From contig JAAZDA010000048.1 in NCBI GenBank assembly GCA_012512995.1, positions 1-10,019 of the forward strand: a stretch of DNA of 10,019 nucleotides, written 5' to 3'. Made by a program: the position numbers and the translations under genes. Of the stretch, positions 1-5,787 are shown in pieces (position 1 is the stretch's first letter; each line of letters opens with the position of its first letter). The notes below the pieces were generated by a model, which saw nothing but the letters and a program-made list of their open reading frames with translations, was not told the origin of the DNA and did not search any database. The stretch comes from Clostridiales bacterium (GTDB taxonomy: Bacteria; Bacillota; Clostridia; Lachnospirales; Lachnospiraceae).

Positions 1-922
1 ACTTGGCGAACAGCACGCCGCCCACTGTATCGAAAACGAAGGCTACCAGTCCCAATGCCAGAATGAACAAGGTCCGGACGTTGAGGAAATACTCAGCCCG
101 CATCTGTGACGCGACAGTAATTCCGAGGAGCAGCGTGATTATATTTGCAAGTGAATGCTGTGCGGTGTCCGAAAGCGAATCAAGTACACCGCATTCTCTT
201 ATGATATTTCCGAACATCAGGAAGCCGATCAGTGCCACTGATCTCGGGGCAATCAGACCCGCAATAATTGTTATGCAGATCGGAAACAGAATCTTTGCTG
301 TCTTGGAAACACTGTGCGCATTGTACTCCATGTGAATTCTGCGCTCTTTCCTGGTTGTCACAAGCTTAATGACCGGCGGCTGAATTATCGGCACCAGCGC
401 CATATATGAATACGCTGCAACTATAATTGCGCCAAGATATTTTGAATTAAAATAGTCTGCCACGAATATCGATGTCGGCCCGTCCGCCGCGCCAATAATT
501 CCGACTGAAGCCGCATCCTGCAGGCTGAATCCGAACAGTGTCGCGAGGCTCAGAGTAAAGAATATTCCGAACTGTGCCGCGGCTCCGAAGAGCATCATCT
601 GCGGGCACGCAAGCAGCGGCGTAAAGTCGATCATTGCGCCGATACCTATGAACAGGATCAGCAGGAAGAGCTCATTCGAGATTCCCGAACTGAAGAGAAT
701 ATCCAGCGGCCCGTTCTCAGTCACACCATCAATCACCTGAGTCACAGCACCTGACATCGGGAGATTCACCAGGATCGCGCCAAAACCCATCGGCACAAGC
801 AGCGTCGGCTCCATCTTCTTCACAATTCCGAGGTAGATCATAGCCCCGCCAATAAGCCACATGACCATCATCTGCCATGTGATGTTTCCAACATTGGAAA
901 ACAAACCAAATATTTCTTCCAT
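1..922 (-). CDS. Na+-translocating decarboxylase beta subunit (OadB/GcdB/MmdB family), 3' end outside window
   Basis: This is the membrane subunit family that couples decarboxylation of a carboxybiotin carrier to Na+ export; members serve oxaloacetate, glutaconyl-CoA or methylmalonyl-CoA decarboxylases. The visible 307 residues are very hydrophobic. They contain the family signature GAADGPTSIF (residues 144-153), whose Asp147 should match the essential Na+-site Asp of OadB. Other family-typical stretches are GIGAMIDFTPLL (93-104), YMALVPIIQPPVIKL (173-187), SKTAKILFP (206-214) and VGGVLFAK at the cut edge. The family usually runs to about 370-430 residues, so some 60-120 are missing off the left edge. 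The start ATG at 922 has AAGGAG six bases upstream. Its leader carries a manganese-type riboswitch and terminator. Which decarboxylase it belongs to cannot be told, because no alpha, gamma or biotin-carrier gene is in view; hence no gene symbol. Confidence 0.9.
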   Translation of the reverse strand, partial: MEEIFGLFSNVGNITWQMMVMWLIGGAMIYLGIVKKMEPTLLVPMGFGAILVNLPMSGAVTQVIDGVTENGPLDILFSSGISNELFLLILFIGIGAMIDFTPLLACPQMMLFGAAAQFGIFFTLSLATLFGFSLQDAASVGIIGAADGPTSIFVADYFNSKYLGAIIVAAYSYMALVPIIQPPVIKLVTTRKERRIHMEYNAHSVSKTAKILFPICITIIAGLIAPRSVALIGFLMFGNIIRECGVLDSLSDTAQHSLANIITLLLGITVASQMRAEYFLNVRTLFILALGLVAFVFDTVGGVLFAK

Positions 923-983
923 ACTCTTCTCCTTACAATTATGAGCATCCCTTGCCCACGTTGTTCGTGATCCGGCTTCAAAC

Positions 984-1031
984 AAAAAAAGACTCCTATT
1001 GCAAAGACCTGAAGCCTCCGCAATAAAAGTC
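984..1031 (-). terminator. Riboswitch-controlled intrinsic terminator
   Basis: On the minus strand, GACTTTTATTGC (1031-1020) pairs with GCAATAGGAGTC (1002-991), allowing two G-U pairs. The helix continues inward as GGAGGC against GTCTTT around a small TTCAG loop. Seven T follow at 990-984. The 5' arm contains the whole 3' strand of riboswitch helix P1 (1029-1021), so the terminator and the folded aptamer exclude each other. It lies 61 bases ahead of the decarboxylase-subunit start. Confidence 0.88.
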
Positions 1032-1175
1032 TTGCTGTCGCATAAAAAACTTATACCGGAATCGGATGTCTCCATCGTGCTGACGCTCCCGGTCGCAGCC
1101 TCTTGTCGCAATTTCATAGTCACCATTCTTGATGATAATTGCAACAGAACCTCTGCCAGCTACTCCCTTTTATTG
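1021..1175 (-). promoter_or_regulatory. yybP-ykoY-type manganese riboswitch
   Basis: The minus strand shows the two conserved halves of this class. The 5' side reads AAAAGGGAGTAGC (1171-1159) and the 3' side CAGCAAGACTTTTATTG (1037-1021). Helix P1 is a perfect 9-bp pairing, CAATAAAAG (1175-1167) with CTTTTATTG (1029-1021). Between them lie GTCAGCACG and GC-rich hairpin material; at 155 nt the aptamer is longer than the usual ~100-120, so an internal arm is probably extended. Known members sense Mn2+ and mostly control Mn2+ exporters. Because the 3' strand of P1 is also the terminator's 5' arm, ligand binding should favour read-through (ON). Fold and ligand are inferred by consensus matching by eye, not computed. 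Confidence 0.87.
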
Positions 1176-1225
1176 ATTTGTTATCACTTATTCCTCAGCG
1201 GATCTTTGCCCGCCGTCTGTATCTC

Positions 1226-1254
1226 ATAATATCCAGTACACGTCTGGAAGTCAA
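1226..1254 (-). promoter_or_regulatory. Sigma-A-type promoter of the riboswitch leader
   Basis: The minus strand carries TTGACT (-35, 1254-1249), a 17-base spacer and TATTAT (-10, 1231-1226). The start point would be near 1219, about 45 nt ahead of the riboswitch. The spacer itself is an imperfect dyad, TCCAG-N7-CTGGA, which may be chance or a repressor site. This promoter makes the decarboxylase-subunit gene its own transcription unit, separate from the M20 operon upstream. Confidence 0.7.
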
Positions 1255-1326
1255 ACGAAACATTTTTAGCATATGACCCAGTGTATTGCTGTACCCCAAC
1301 ACGATCCGGGCCAGAAAATGTTTTGA

Positions 1327-2787
1327 TCAATCACGATTCTCTTCAATCAGGTTCTTGTAGAAGTCGACGCAGCCCTGCAGGCAGTTACACTCGATATTCT
1401 CGTTGAGCCCGTGCATTCCCTTCATCTGCTCAGGGCCGTAGATCACAGGGGCAAAACGCACGATATTGTCGCAGATTTCCTGATAGCAGCGCGCATCGGT
1501 CGCACCAGTCATCACGTATGGACTGCCCGCGACGCCGGGGAATGTCCTGCCAATCACGTCCTGGACCATGTGGAATGCCGCGCCGTTTATGTCGATGGAT
1601 TCCGTGTAATCGTTCGCATGCATTATTTCCGTCGAAAGTCCGTATTTATCGGCTCTTTTCCTGATGATGTCGAGGCTCTCGTTCATTCCCTGGTGAGGGA
1701 TGAAACGCATGTTTGCGCTGACTGATGCCTCCTGCGGCATGACGTTTACGGCGTCCGACCCCGATTGCATCGTGAAAGCAATTGTTGTCTTCAGCATCGC
1801 CGCGCCCTGTGCTGAGATCTTCGGCATGAACTTCGTTAGAAGTCCCCTGAAGAGCCACAGATTCTCGAAAACATATCTGAGCCCCGTTCCCGCGTATGGC
1901 GCGAGAGTCCTGAACATTGCGGCGACTTCCGGCAGCATCTTCTTCCTGAACGGGTCATGTCTGTCCACATCCGTAACGAATGCTGAGAGCCTTATTATTG
2001 GCGAGTTTGGTGACGGTGCACTCGCGTGCCCGCCGTTTCCTTTTGCAGTAAATTTCACGTCGGCCTTGCCCTTTTCGAACACGCCGACCATCGCAAAGTT
2101 GCCCTTTATCCCGCCTATCGGGTCGGTGATTATCCCGCCGCCTTCATCGCAGACAAGGTATGGCTTAACTCCTCTTCTCTTAAGTTCCGCCACGATTTTC
2201 GGGCAGCCGTCTCCCGCCCATTCCTCTGTGCATGCCGATGAGAGATAAACATCATTCTCAGGAACATAATCATCCTCAAGAAGTTCCTCGACCGCCTGGA
2301 AGAAGCCCATCACCGAACACTTCGTGTCCGATGTGCCTCTCCCCCATACCTTGCCATCCGCGATATCCCCCGAGAAAGGCTCGTGCTCCCACGTTCCCTC
2401 TGCCGGCACTACGTCCTGATGACTCATCAAAACAAGTGGCCTGTCATGGCTCTTTCCTTCCCATTTAATCAGAAGGTTGCCATCGATCTCCATCTTCTCA
2501 AGCTTCTCGTGAACGAGCGGGAAGAGCTCCGCCAGCACTTTGTGGAATCCCAGGAACTTCTCTCTGTCGTGAACATCCTGATAAGAGGTCGTGTCATACC
2601 GGATCATCTTCGAGAGTTTTGACGAATACAGCTTCGTGCGCGCCTCGTCCGGGTGAGGCACGTAATCAGATGTCTTCTTCGGAATCGTCAAAGTGTGAAT
2701 GGCTGCAATCAGGAGCAGCGCCAGAAAAACTACTATAATGACAAGGATAATATAGAGGATTATCATAACGGATCTCGTTCCTTTCAT
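1327..2787 (-). CDS. Membrane-anchored M20 family metallopeptidase (Cps1/PM20D1-like)
   Basis: A zinc-dependent amidohydrolase/carboxypeptidase of the M20 family, 486 aa. Such enzymes cleave terminal peptide bonds or N-acyl amino acids; the substrate here is unknown. One N-terminal membrane segment (about residues 7-31) anchors it, with the catalytic domain probably outside the cell. The expected residues are present: metal His123 and Asp125 in SHQDVVP, bridging Asp154 in GRGTSD, catalytic/metal Glu188-Glu189 in TEEWAG, metal Asp214 in CDEGGG, the dimerisation-domain GGHASAP with His254, and the final metal His459 in MHGLNEN. The layout of long N-terminal anchor plus HQDVVP/GRG motifs resembles yeast Cps1 and mammalian PM20D1. 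ATG 2787 is chosen over an in-frame start at 2868, which would overlap the upstream gene; an AGGGG motif lies ten bases before ATG 2787. It is the last gene of a three-gene operon, 22 nt after its neighbour. I see no clear terminator after it. Confidence 0.9.
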   Translation of the reverse strand: MKGTRSVMIILYIILVIIVVFLALLLIAAIHTLTIPKKTSDYVPHPDEARTKLYSSKLSKMIRYDTTSYQDVHDREKFLGFHKVLAELFPLVHEKLEKMEIDGNLLIKWEGKSHDRPLVLMSHQDVVPAEGTWEHEPFSGDIADGKVWGRGTSDTKCSVMGFFQAVEELLEDDYVPENDVYLSSACTEEWAGDGCPKIVAELKRRGVKPYLVCDEGGGIITDPIGGIKGNFAMVGVFEKGKADVKFTAKGNGGHASAPSPNSPIIRLSAFVTDVDRHDPFRKKMLPEVAAMFRTLAPYAGTGLRYVFENLWLFRGLLTKFMPKISAQGAAMLKTTIAFTMQSGSDAVNVMPQEASVSANMRFIPHQGMNESLDIIRKRADKYGLSTEIMHANDYTESIDINGAAFHMVQDVIGRTFPGVAGSPYVMTGATDARCYQEICDNIVRFAPVIYGPEQMKGMHGLNENIECNCLQGCVDFYKNLIEENRD

Positions 2788-2809
2788 TTGAGTAAAGCCC
2801 CTGTGGTAC

Positions 2810-3481
2810 TTATGCCTGTTCTTTTGCGCTCGATTTCTTCCATCCCAGGAATGCAAGTCCGATTGCAAGCGCGCCCGACGGAATTATCATGATGCTGGTC
2901 TGCGATGTGAGCGCCGGGAACAGGATGAACAGCGCGCTCATTAGAAGGAGCGGCGCAAGAGCGAGCCTGATGTTCTTGCGATAGTACTGATATGCCATGG
3001 CACCGAAAAGTGCCGGGACCACGTTGTCGAATGCGGGTGCGAGCATGGGGCTCTGAAGTATCGGCTGAAGCGGCACGAGGAGCAACACACCAAGCGCGAG
3101 AATCGCGATTGTTACGAGCGATGATGTCGCGATCGAGAGTGTCGATATGATCTCGTTCTCTGTCGTCCCCGCCTTTGTTCCCGCAATTTCTCTTGCATTC
3201 ATGGCGCAGGGGATCTTCATGTTGATGAGATTTCCCGTTATGAATGCGAGGTACCCGCCGCCCGCACCGAGCATCGGTGTGTAGACCAGAAATTCCACCA
3301 CGCTCGATACCGTCCAGACCAATCCGACCGCAAGGAAACCTTTGGCCACTGCCCCGAGATCCGGCATTGCTCCGAGATATTTACCTATTACGAACGGCGC
3401 GCCCACCAGCAGAACAAGTGTTATCGCCGATACTATGCGCCCGATTATGTGTGTGTTGCGATTAAATTTATCTATGTTCAT
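2810..3481 (-). CDS. Polytopic membrane protein of unknown family, operon partner of DUF5058-like gene
   Basis: I do not recognise the family with certainty. The 223-aa product has about six hydrophobic segments, roughly at residues 12-34, 45-65, 70-88, 113-140, 150-165 and 172-215. A conserved-looking polar loop (about 92-112) contains CAMNAREIAGTKAGTTENE, between the third and fourth segments. There is no ATP-binding or soluble domain and no signal peptide cleavage site. The C-terminus is short and charged (KKSSAKEQA). The start ATG 3481 has AGAGG eight bases upstream. It sits 19 nt after the DUF5058-like gene and 22 nt before the M20 peptidase, so all three are probably one mRNA. Equal size and strict adjacency to the other membrane protein suggest the two form one transporter or channel. 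That is inference from context. Confidence 0.8.
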   Translation of the reverse strand: MNIDKFNRNTHIIGRIVSAITLVLLVGAPFVIGKYLGAMPDLGAVAKGFLAVGLVWTVSSVVEFLVYTPMLGAGGGYLAFITGNLINMKIPCAMNAREIAGTKAGTTENEIISTLSIATSSLVTIAILALGVLLLVPLQPILQSPMLAPAFDNVVPALFGAMAYQYYRKNIRLALAPLLLMSALFILFPALTSQTSIMIIPSGALAIGLAFLGWKKSSAKEQA

Positions 3482-3500
3482 CTCTGTATCCTCTTCTCTT

Positions 3501-4232
3501 CTAGATTATTATTGCCGCCAGCATACCGATCAGCATACTCGCCGCAATAGAGAAACTCTCGAGCCAGACCATATGCTTCTTCTCAGCAAGATATGTGAGT
3601 CCCGCCATAACAAGCGCCGCGACTACCGCTACAATGATTGGCGTTATGTCGCCTGAGAAGGTGAAGAGACCATTTCCTGAAACAAAATTTCCGATGTAAC
3701 TTCCTATATAAGCGCTGACAAGACCAATGAACATCGCTGTCATGGCGAAGTCGCCAAAACCCTTCTTTGTGCTTGTTTTGCCACCGCTCAGTTTCTTTGT
3801 ATATTTCTTGTTGAAGATAATCGAGAGTATCATTCCCCACATGATGCAGATGCTCATGAGGAGCGCGATCGTCGCAAACGCTCTCGGTGTCATGCCATCA
3901 ATTGAGAGCCTGCTCATGCCGACCTGCTCTGCTGCCGCTTCAGCGACCTGTGTCTCATAGTGGAGCGCGCCAATTACCGACAGCCTCAGCCACGGCCACG
4001 GTGTTCCAAGACTTCCTGACAGCGCTATTACACCGAGCAAAATTCCGACCGCCGGCAACACCGAAAAAGTCGCGCTTGAAGTTATCGTCCTCTTCAGGAC
4101 TTTTGTGTCCATTCCCAAAGCCTTGCCTGCCTTGTAGGAACGCACAAGAAATATGACACAGACAATCGCGACAAACAGGATTATCCCGCCGCACACTGCA
4201 TACATAAATGGACTGTTGAGCTCACTGAGCAT
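3501..4232 (-). CDS. DUF5058-like polytopic membrane protein
   Basis: A 243-aa integral membrane protein that I match to the DUF5058 family from memory of its sequence pattern. The function of that family is not established. Hydrophobic segments lie at about residues 10-31, 52-72, 116-138, 161-187, 190-212 and 222-243. The family-like extracytoplasmic or gate loop has LGTPWPWLRLSVIGALHYE (about residues 75-93) followed by an Ala/Glu-rich stretch. A basic, Lys-rich cytoplasmic loop, KKYTKKLSGGKTSTKKG, comes after the third segment. The start ATG 4232 has a strong GGAGG eight bases upstream. It is the first gene of the operon with an unrecognised membrane protein and an M20 peptidase, which suggests uptake or export of the peptidase's substrate or product. 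The family call is moderately sure; the transport role is inferred. Confidence 0.82.
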   Translation of the reverse strand: MLSELNSPFMYAVCGGIILFVAIVCVIFLVRSYKAGKALGMDTKVLKRTITSSATFSVLPAVGILLGVIALSGSLGTPWPWLRLSVIGALHYETQVAEAAAEQVGMSRLSIDGMTPRAFATIALLMSICIMWGMILSIIFNKKYTKKLSGGKTSTKKGFGDFAMTAMFIGLVSAYIGSYIGNFVSGNGLFTFSGDITPIIVAVVAALVMAGLTYLAEKKHMVWLESFSIAASMLIGMLAAIII

Positions 4233-4712
4233 ATGTTTTGCCTCCGTTTACTTGTAATGTCTTTTTGCACCTGTTTATTTTACACCAAAAGAGGATCTGC
4301 GAGCCCCTTTAAACCGCATTGTTGTCGGATTTACCTGTGATTTCATTGTCCTGCGATTTTCACAGGTAAGCTGGCTGATCATGTGCCCTGCCAGACTTGC
4401 TCCCTTACCTGTGATTTCATTGTCCTGCGATTTTCACAGGTAAGCTGGCTGGCAAGCGCATGACAAGAGTTGAAATTCACACAAAACTACCAGGTGGCGA
4501 AACTAAAAAGTTCAAAATCCAATCCCCTATTGATTATCCCGCAAGAATCCATTAGACTCAATCTAGCTGAATACTCATCTTCATGTACCTGACATCTGGT
4601 TTGGTACCTCAGCTCCGTCACCTTGATTTGCATCTATTTTTCACCGTCATATATCACATCAACACGCGCATATCTGAAACGCTCTGCCAATCACACTCAA
4701 AGGAGATCCATC
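4233..4712. other. Divergent intergenic region between the DUF5058-like operon and the nuclease-family gene
   Basis: This 480-base stretch separates two divergently transcribed units. It holds the repeat pair at 4331-4451 and a 31-codon plus-strand ORF (4460-4555, beginning MTRVEIHTKLPGGE) that has no good ribosome binding site and may be a gene remnant. A weak plus-strand promoter candidate, TTGATT (4530-4535), 17 bases, TAGACT (4553-4558), could serve the nuclease gene. The minus-strand promoter of the DUF5058-like operon must also be here. TAAAAT near 4277 is a possible -10, but I see no convincing -35. From about 4460 rightward the DNA looks more AT-rich than its neighbours. Confidence 0.5.
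4331..4451. repeat. Two exact 47-bp direct repeats, each with an internal 10-bp dyad
   Basis: Positions 4331-4377 and 4405-4451 are identical over 47 bases, separated by a 27-base unique spacer (period 74). Within each copy TTACCTGTGA pairs with TCACAGGTAA around a 19-base loop, followed by AGCTGGCTG. The identical loops and right flanks show that the whole unit, not only the dyad, was duplicated. There are only two copies and no cas gene. The dyad suggests a protein-binding site, an RNA hairpin or a REP-like element. Confidence 0.85.
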
Positions 4713-5537
4713 ATGAATCAAAGCAAGAACGCAATCCCTGACAACTTATTATCTCTTCTTAATGAACGGCTACAAATGCTTACTTACTTGATTGGTAAGG
4801 CTGAGAAAGACCTTAAAAATCCACCGGACGGAACACTTCGCATGATAATGAGCCACGGCTCAAAACAATATTATCACTGTAGTCCTGGGTGCACTCATAT
4901 CAAGTATATCCGTCAATCCGATGCAAAGCTTCCACAGAGAATTGCTCAGAGAGACTATGCCAAATTGACAATGGACACCGCCAAAAAGGAATATCGTGTT
5001 CTAACTGATTTTGTTAAACACTATGAACCTGATCTTGATTCATTTATTGCTGGCAAGCTTCCAGAATATAAGCAGGAATTGATCAGGCATTATGTTGAAT
5101 CTGACGCGGATTTCATAACTCATTGGCTGGCCATAAAAGAAAAAATCAAATCTGAAAATATTACACCAATGCAGATAAAGTATCCTGTCAACAAAGAAAA
5201 CGGCAAAATAACAACAGAGCGTGGCGATTACGTTCGTTCGAAATCCGAAAAGATATTGGCAGATAAGTTACTCCTCAGGAATATCCCGTACTCTTATGAG
5301 TGCCCCTTATATATCAGAAATTTTGGATATCTGAACCCTGATTTATGTAGTGTGAAACCTGCTCCAGAAGCATCGCAAAAACAAAGAATACGATCATCCC
5401 GCACCAGAACGGTGCCATCTTTGCGCCTGTCTTTATTTTCCACACAACGATCAGAACTATCGGTAAAAGAAAAGCTCCGATTGCAAAAAATCATAACTCA
5501 ACTGCTGAAATCATATCTATCTTCCCTCTCTGAATAG
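4713..5537 (+). CDS. 3'-truncated PD-(D/E)XK-like nuclease-family protein with an accidental C-terminal tail
   Basis: The first ~210 residues resemble a family of uncharacterised phage/genomic-island proteins. They have a helical N-terminal part (conserved-looking GSKQYYHC near residues 49-56) and a C-terminal restriction-fold nuclease domain. Visible motifs are the helix YVRSKSEKILAD with Glu179, then PYSYECPLYI, then GYLNPD with Pro209-Asp210. In the family the strand carrying the second acidic residue and a conserved Trp/His segment follow. Here they are missing: from about residue 211 the frame runs 64 residues through the antisense of a yhfC-like gene. The product is therefore probably inactive. 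ATG 4713 has AAGGAG eight bases upstream, so an in-frame start at 4623 is not preferred. It is the only convincing plus-strand gene and is AT-richer than its neighbours, which fits horizontal acquisition. Nuclease assignment is by motif recall. Confidence 0.72.
   Translation: MNQSKNAIPDNLLSLLNERLQMLTYLIGKAEKDLKNPPDGTLRMIMSHGSKQYYHCSPGCTHIKYIRQSDAKLPQRIAQRDYAKLTMDTAKKEYRVLTDFVKHYEPDLDSFIAGKLPEYKQELIRHYVESDADFITHWLAIKEKIKSENITPMQIKYPVNKENGKITTERGDYVRSKSEKILADKLLLRNIPYSYECPLYIRNFGYLNPDLCSVKPAPEASQKQRIRSSRTRTVPSLRLSLFSTQRSELSVKEKLRLQKIITQLLKSYLSSLSE
5344..5514 (-). pseudogene. yhfC-like intramembrane protease remnant (5' end only)
   Basis: The minus strand from ATG 5514 encodes MISAVEL, then an in-frame TGA (5493-5491). 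It continues in the same frame as FFAIGAFLLPIVLIVVWKIK, a basic turn (TGAKMAPFWCG), and MIVFFVFAMLLEQVSHYI. The two membrane segments and the LLEQVSHY ending resemble the N-terminus of YhfC-family putative intramembrane metalloproteases, normally over 200 residues. The TGA stands where a Trp (TGG) is plausible. At about 5343-5346 homology stops and the truncated nuclease gene begins in the opposite orientation. A ribosome binding site (AGAGAGGG) remains 29 bases or fewer after the RHH gene, showing that the gene was once the third member of the SPFH operon. The remnant cannot make a functional protein. Confidence 0.72.
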
Positions 5538-5543
5538 TATCCT

Positions 5544-5717
5544 TCATTCCTTCGGCGTATTCTTGCCACTCTTTTTATGCTCCCGGACGCACTCCGTAAG
5601 AAGATATTCTATCTGGCCGTTGAGAGAGCGGAAATCATCCTCCGCCCACTCTGCCAGTTCACTGTAAAGTTTTGCATTGAGCCTCAGCGGCACCTGCTTC
5701 TTCTTGTTCTCTTCCAT
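5544..5717 (-). CDS. Small Arc-like ribbon-helix-helix protein (57 aa)
   Basis: A 57-residue protein, MEENKKKQVPLRLNAKLYSE at its start. The pattern is a short strand with alternating polar residues (QVPLRLN), helix A (AKLYSELAEWAEDD), the turn SLNG, and helix B (QIEYLLTECVREHKK). This is the classic Arc/MetJ fold of dimeric DNA-binding proteins that insert the strand into the major groove. The start ATG 5717 has GGAG six bases upstream. It lies 70 nt after the SPFH gene and 29 nt before the yhfC remnant, the order SPFH, RHH, YhfC that I recall from other Clostridia and Bacilli. The tandem TGATATCA sites on the SPFH promoter make autoregulation plausible, though not shown. No toxin partner is nearby. 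Confidence 0.82.
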   Translation of the reverse strand: MEENKKKQVPLRLNAKLYSELAEWAEDDFRSLNGQIEYLLTECVREHKKSGKNTPKE

Positions 5718-5787
5718 TCATGTCTCCGGATTTCAGTTTGAATCCAAACGCCAGCTGGCTTAAGCTGTGAACTTACTATACATAGTT

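Noticed and set aside
1700..2248. Plus-strand 182-codon frame inside the M20 gene
   Set aside because: It lies wholly within a clear minus-strand gene with intact catalytic motifs and has no ribosome binding site; it is a codon-bias shadow.
2788..2868. Upstream start (2868) for the M20 gene
   Set aside because: It would overlap the end of the upstream gene by 59 bases and place a charged, His-rich leader before the membrane anchor; ATG 2787 fits family and spacing.
4331..4451. Two repeats with a 27-base spacer as a mini CRISPR array
   Set aside because: The repeat is 47 bp with a large looped dyad, there is only one spacer, and no cas gene or leader is in view.
4623..4712. Longer N-terminus (30 more residues) for the nuclease-family gene
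   Set aside because: The extension has no ribosome binding site and low-complexity composition, while ATG 4713 has AAGGAG at ideal distance.
5491..5493. TGA read as tryptophan (alternative genetic code)
   Set aside because: Intact genes in the window terminate with TGA, so the code is standard and this is a nonsense mutation in a dead gene.
5294..5494. Minus-strand 66-codon frame in the yhfC region
   Set aside because: It is out of frame with the recognisable membrane segments of the yhfC remnant and crosses the deletion junction.
5750..5759. GCCAGCTGGC palindrome between the SPFH and RHH genes as an operator
   Set aside because: It is an isolated 10-bp palindrome with no promoter elements around it and no second copy.
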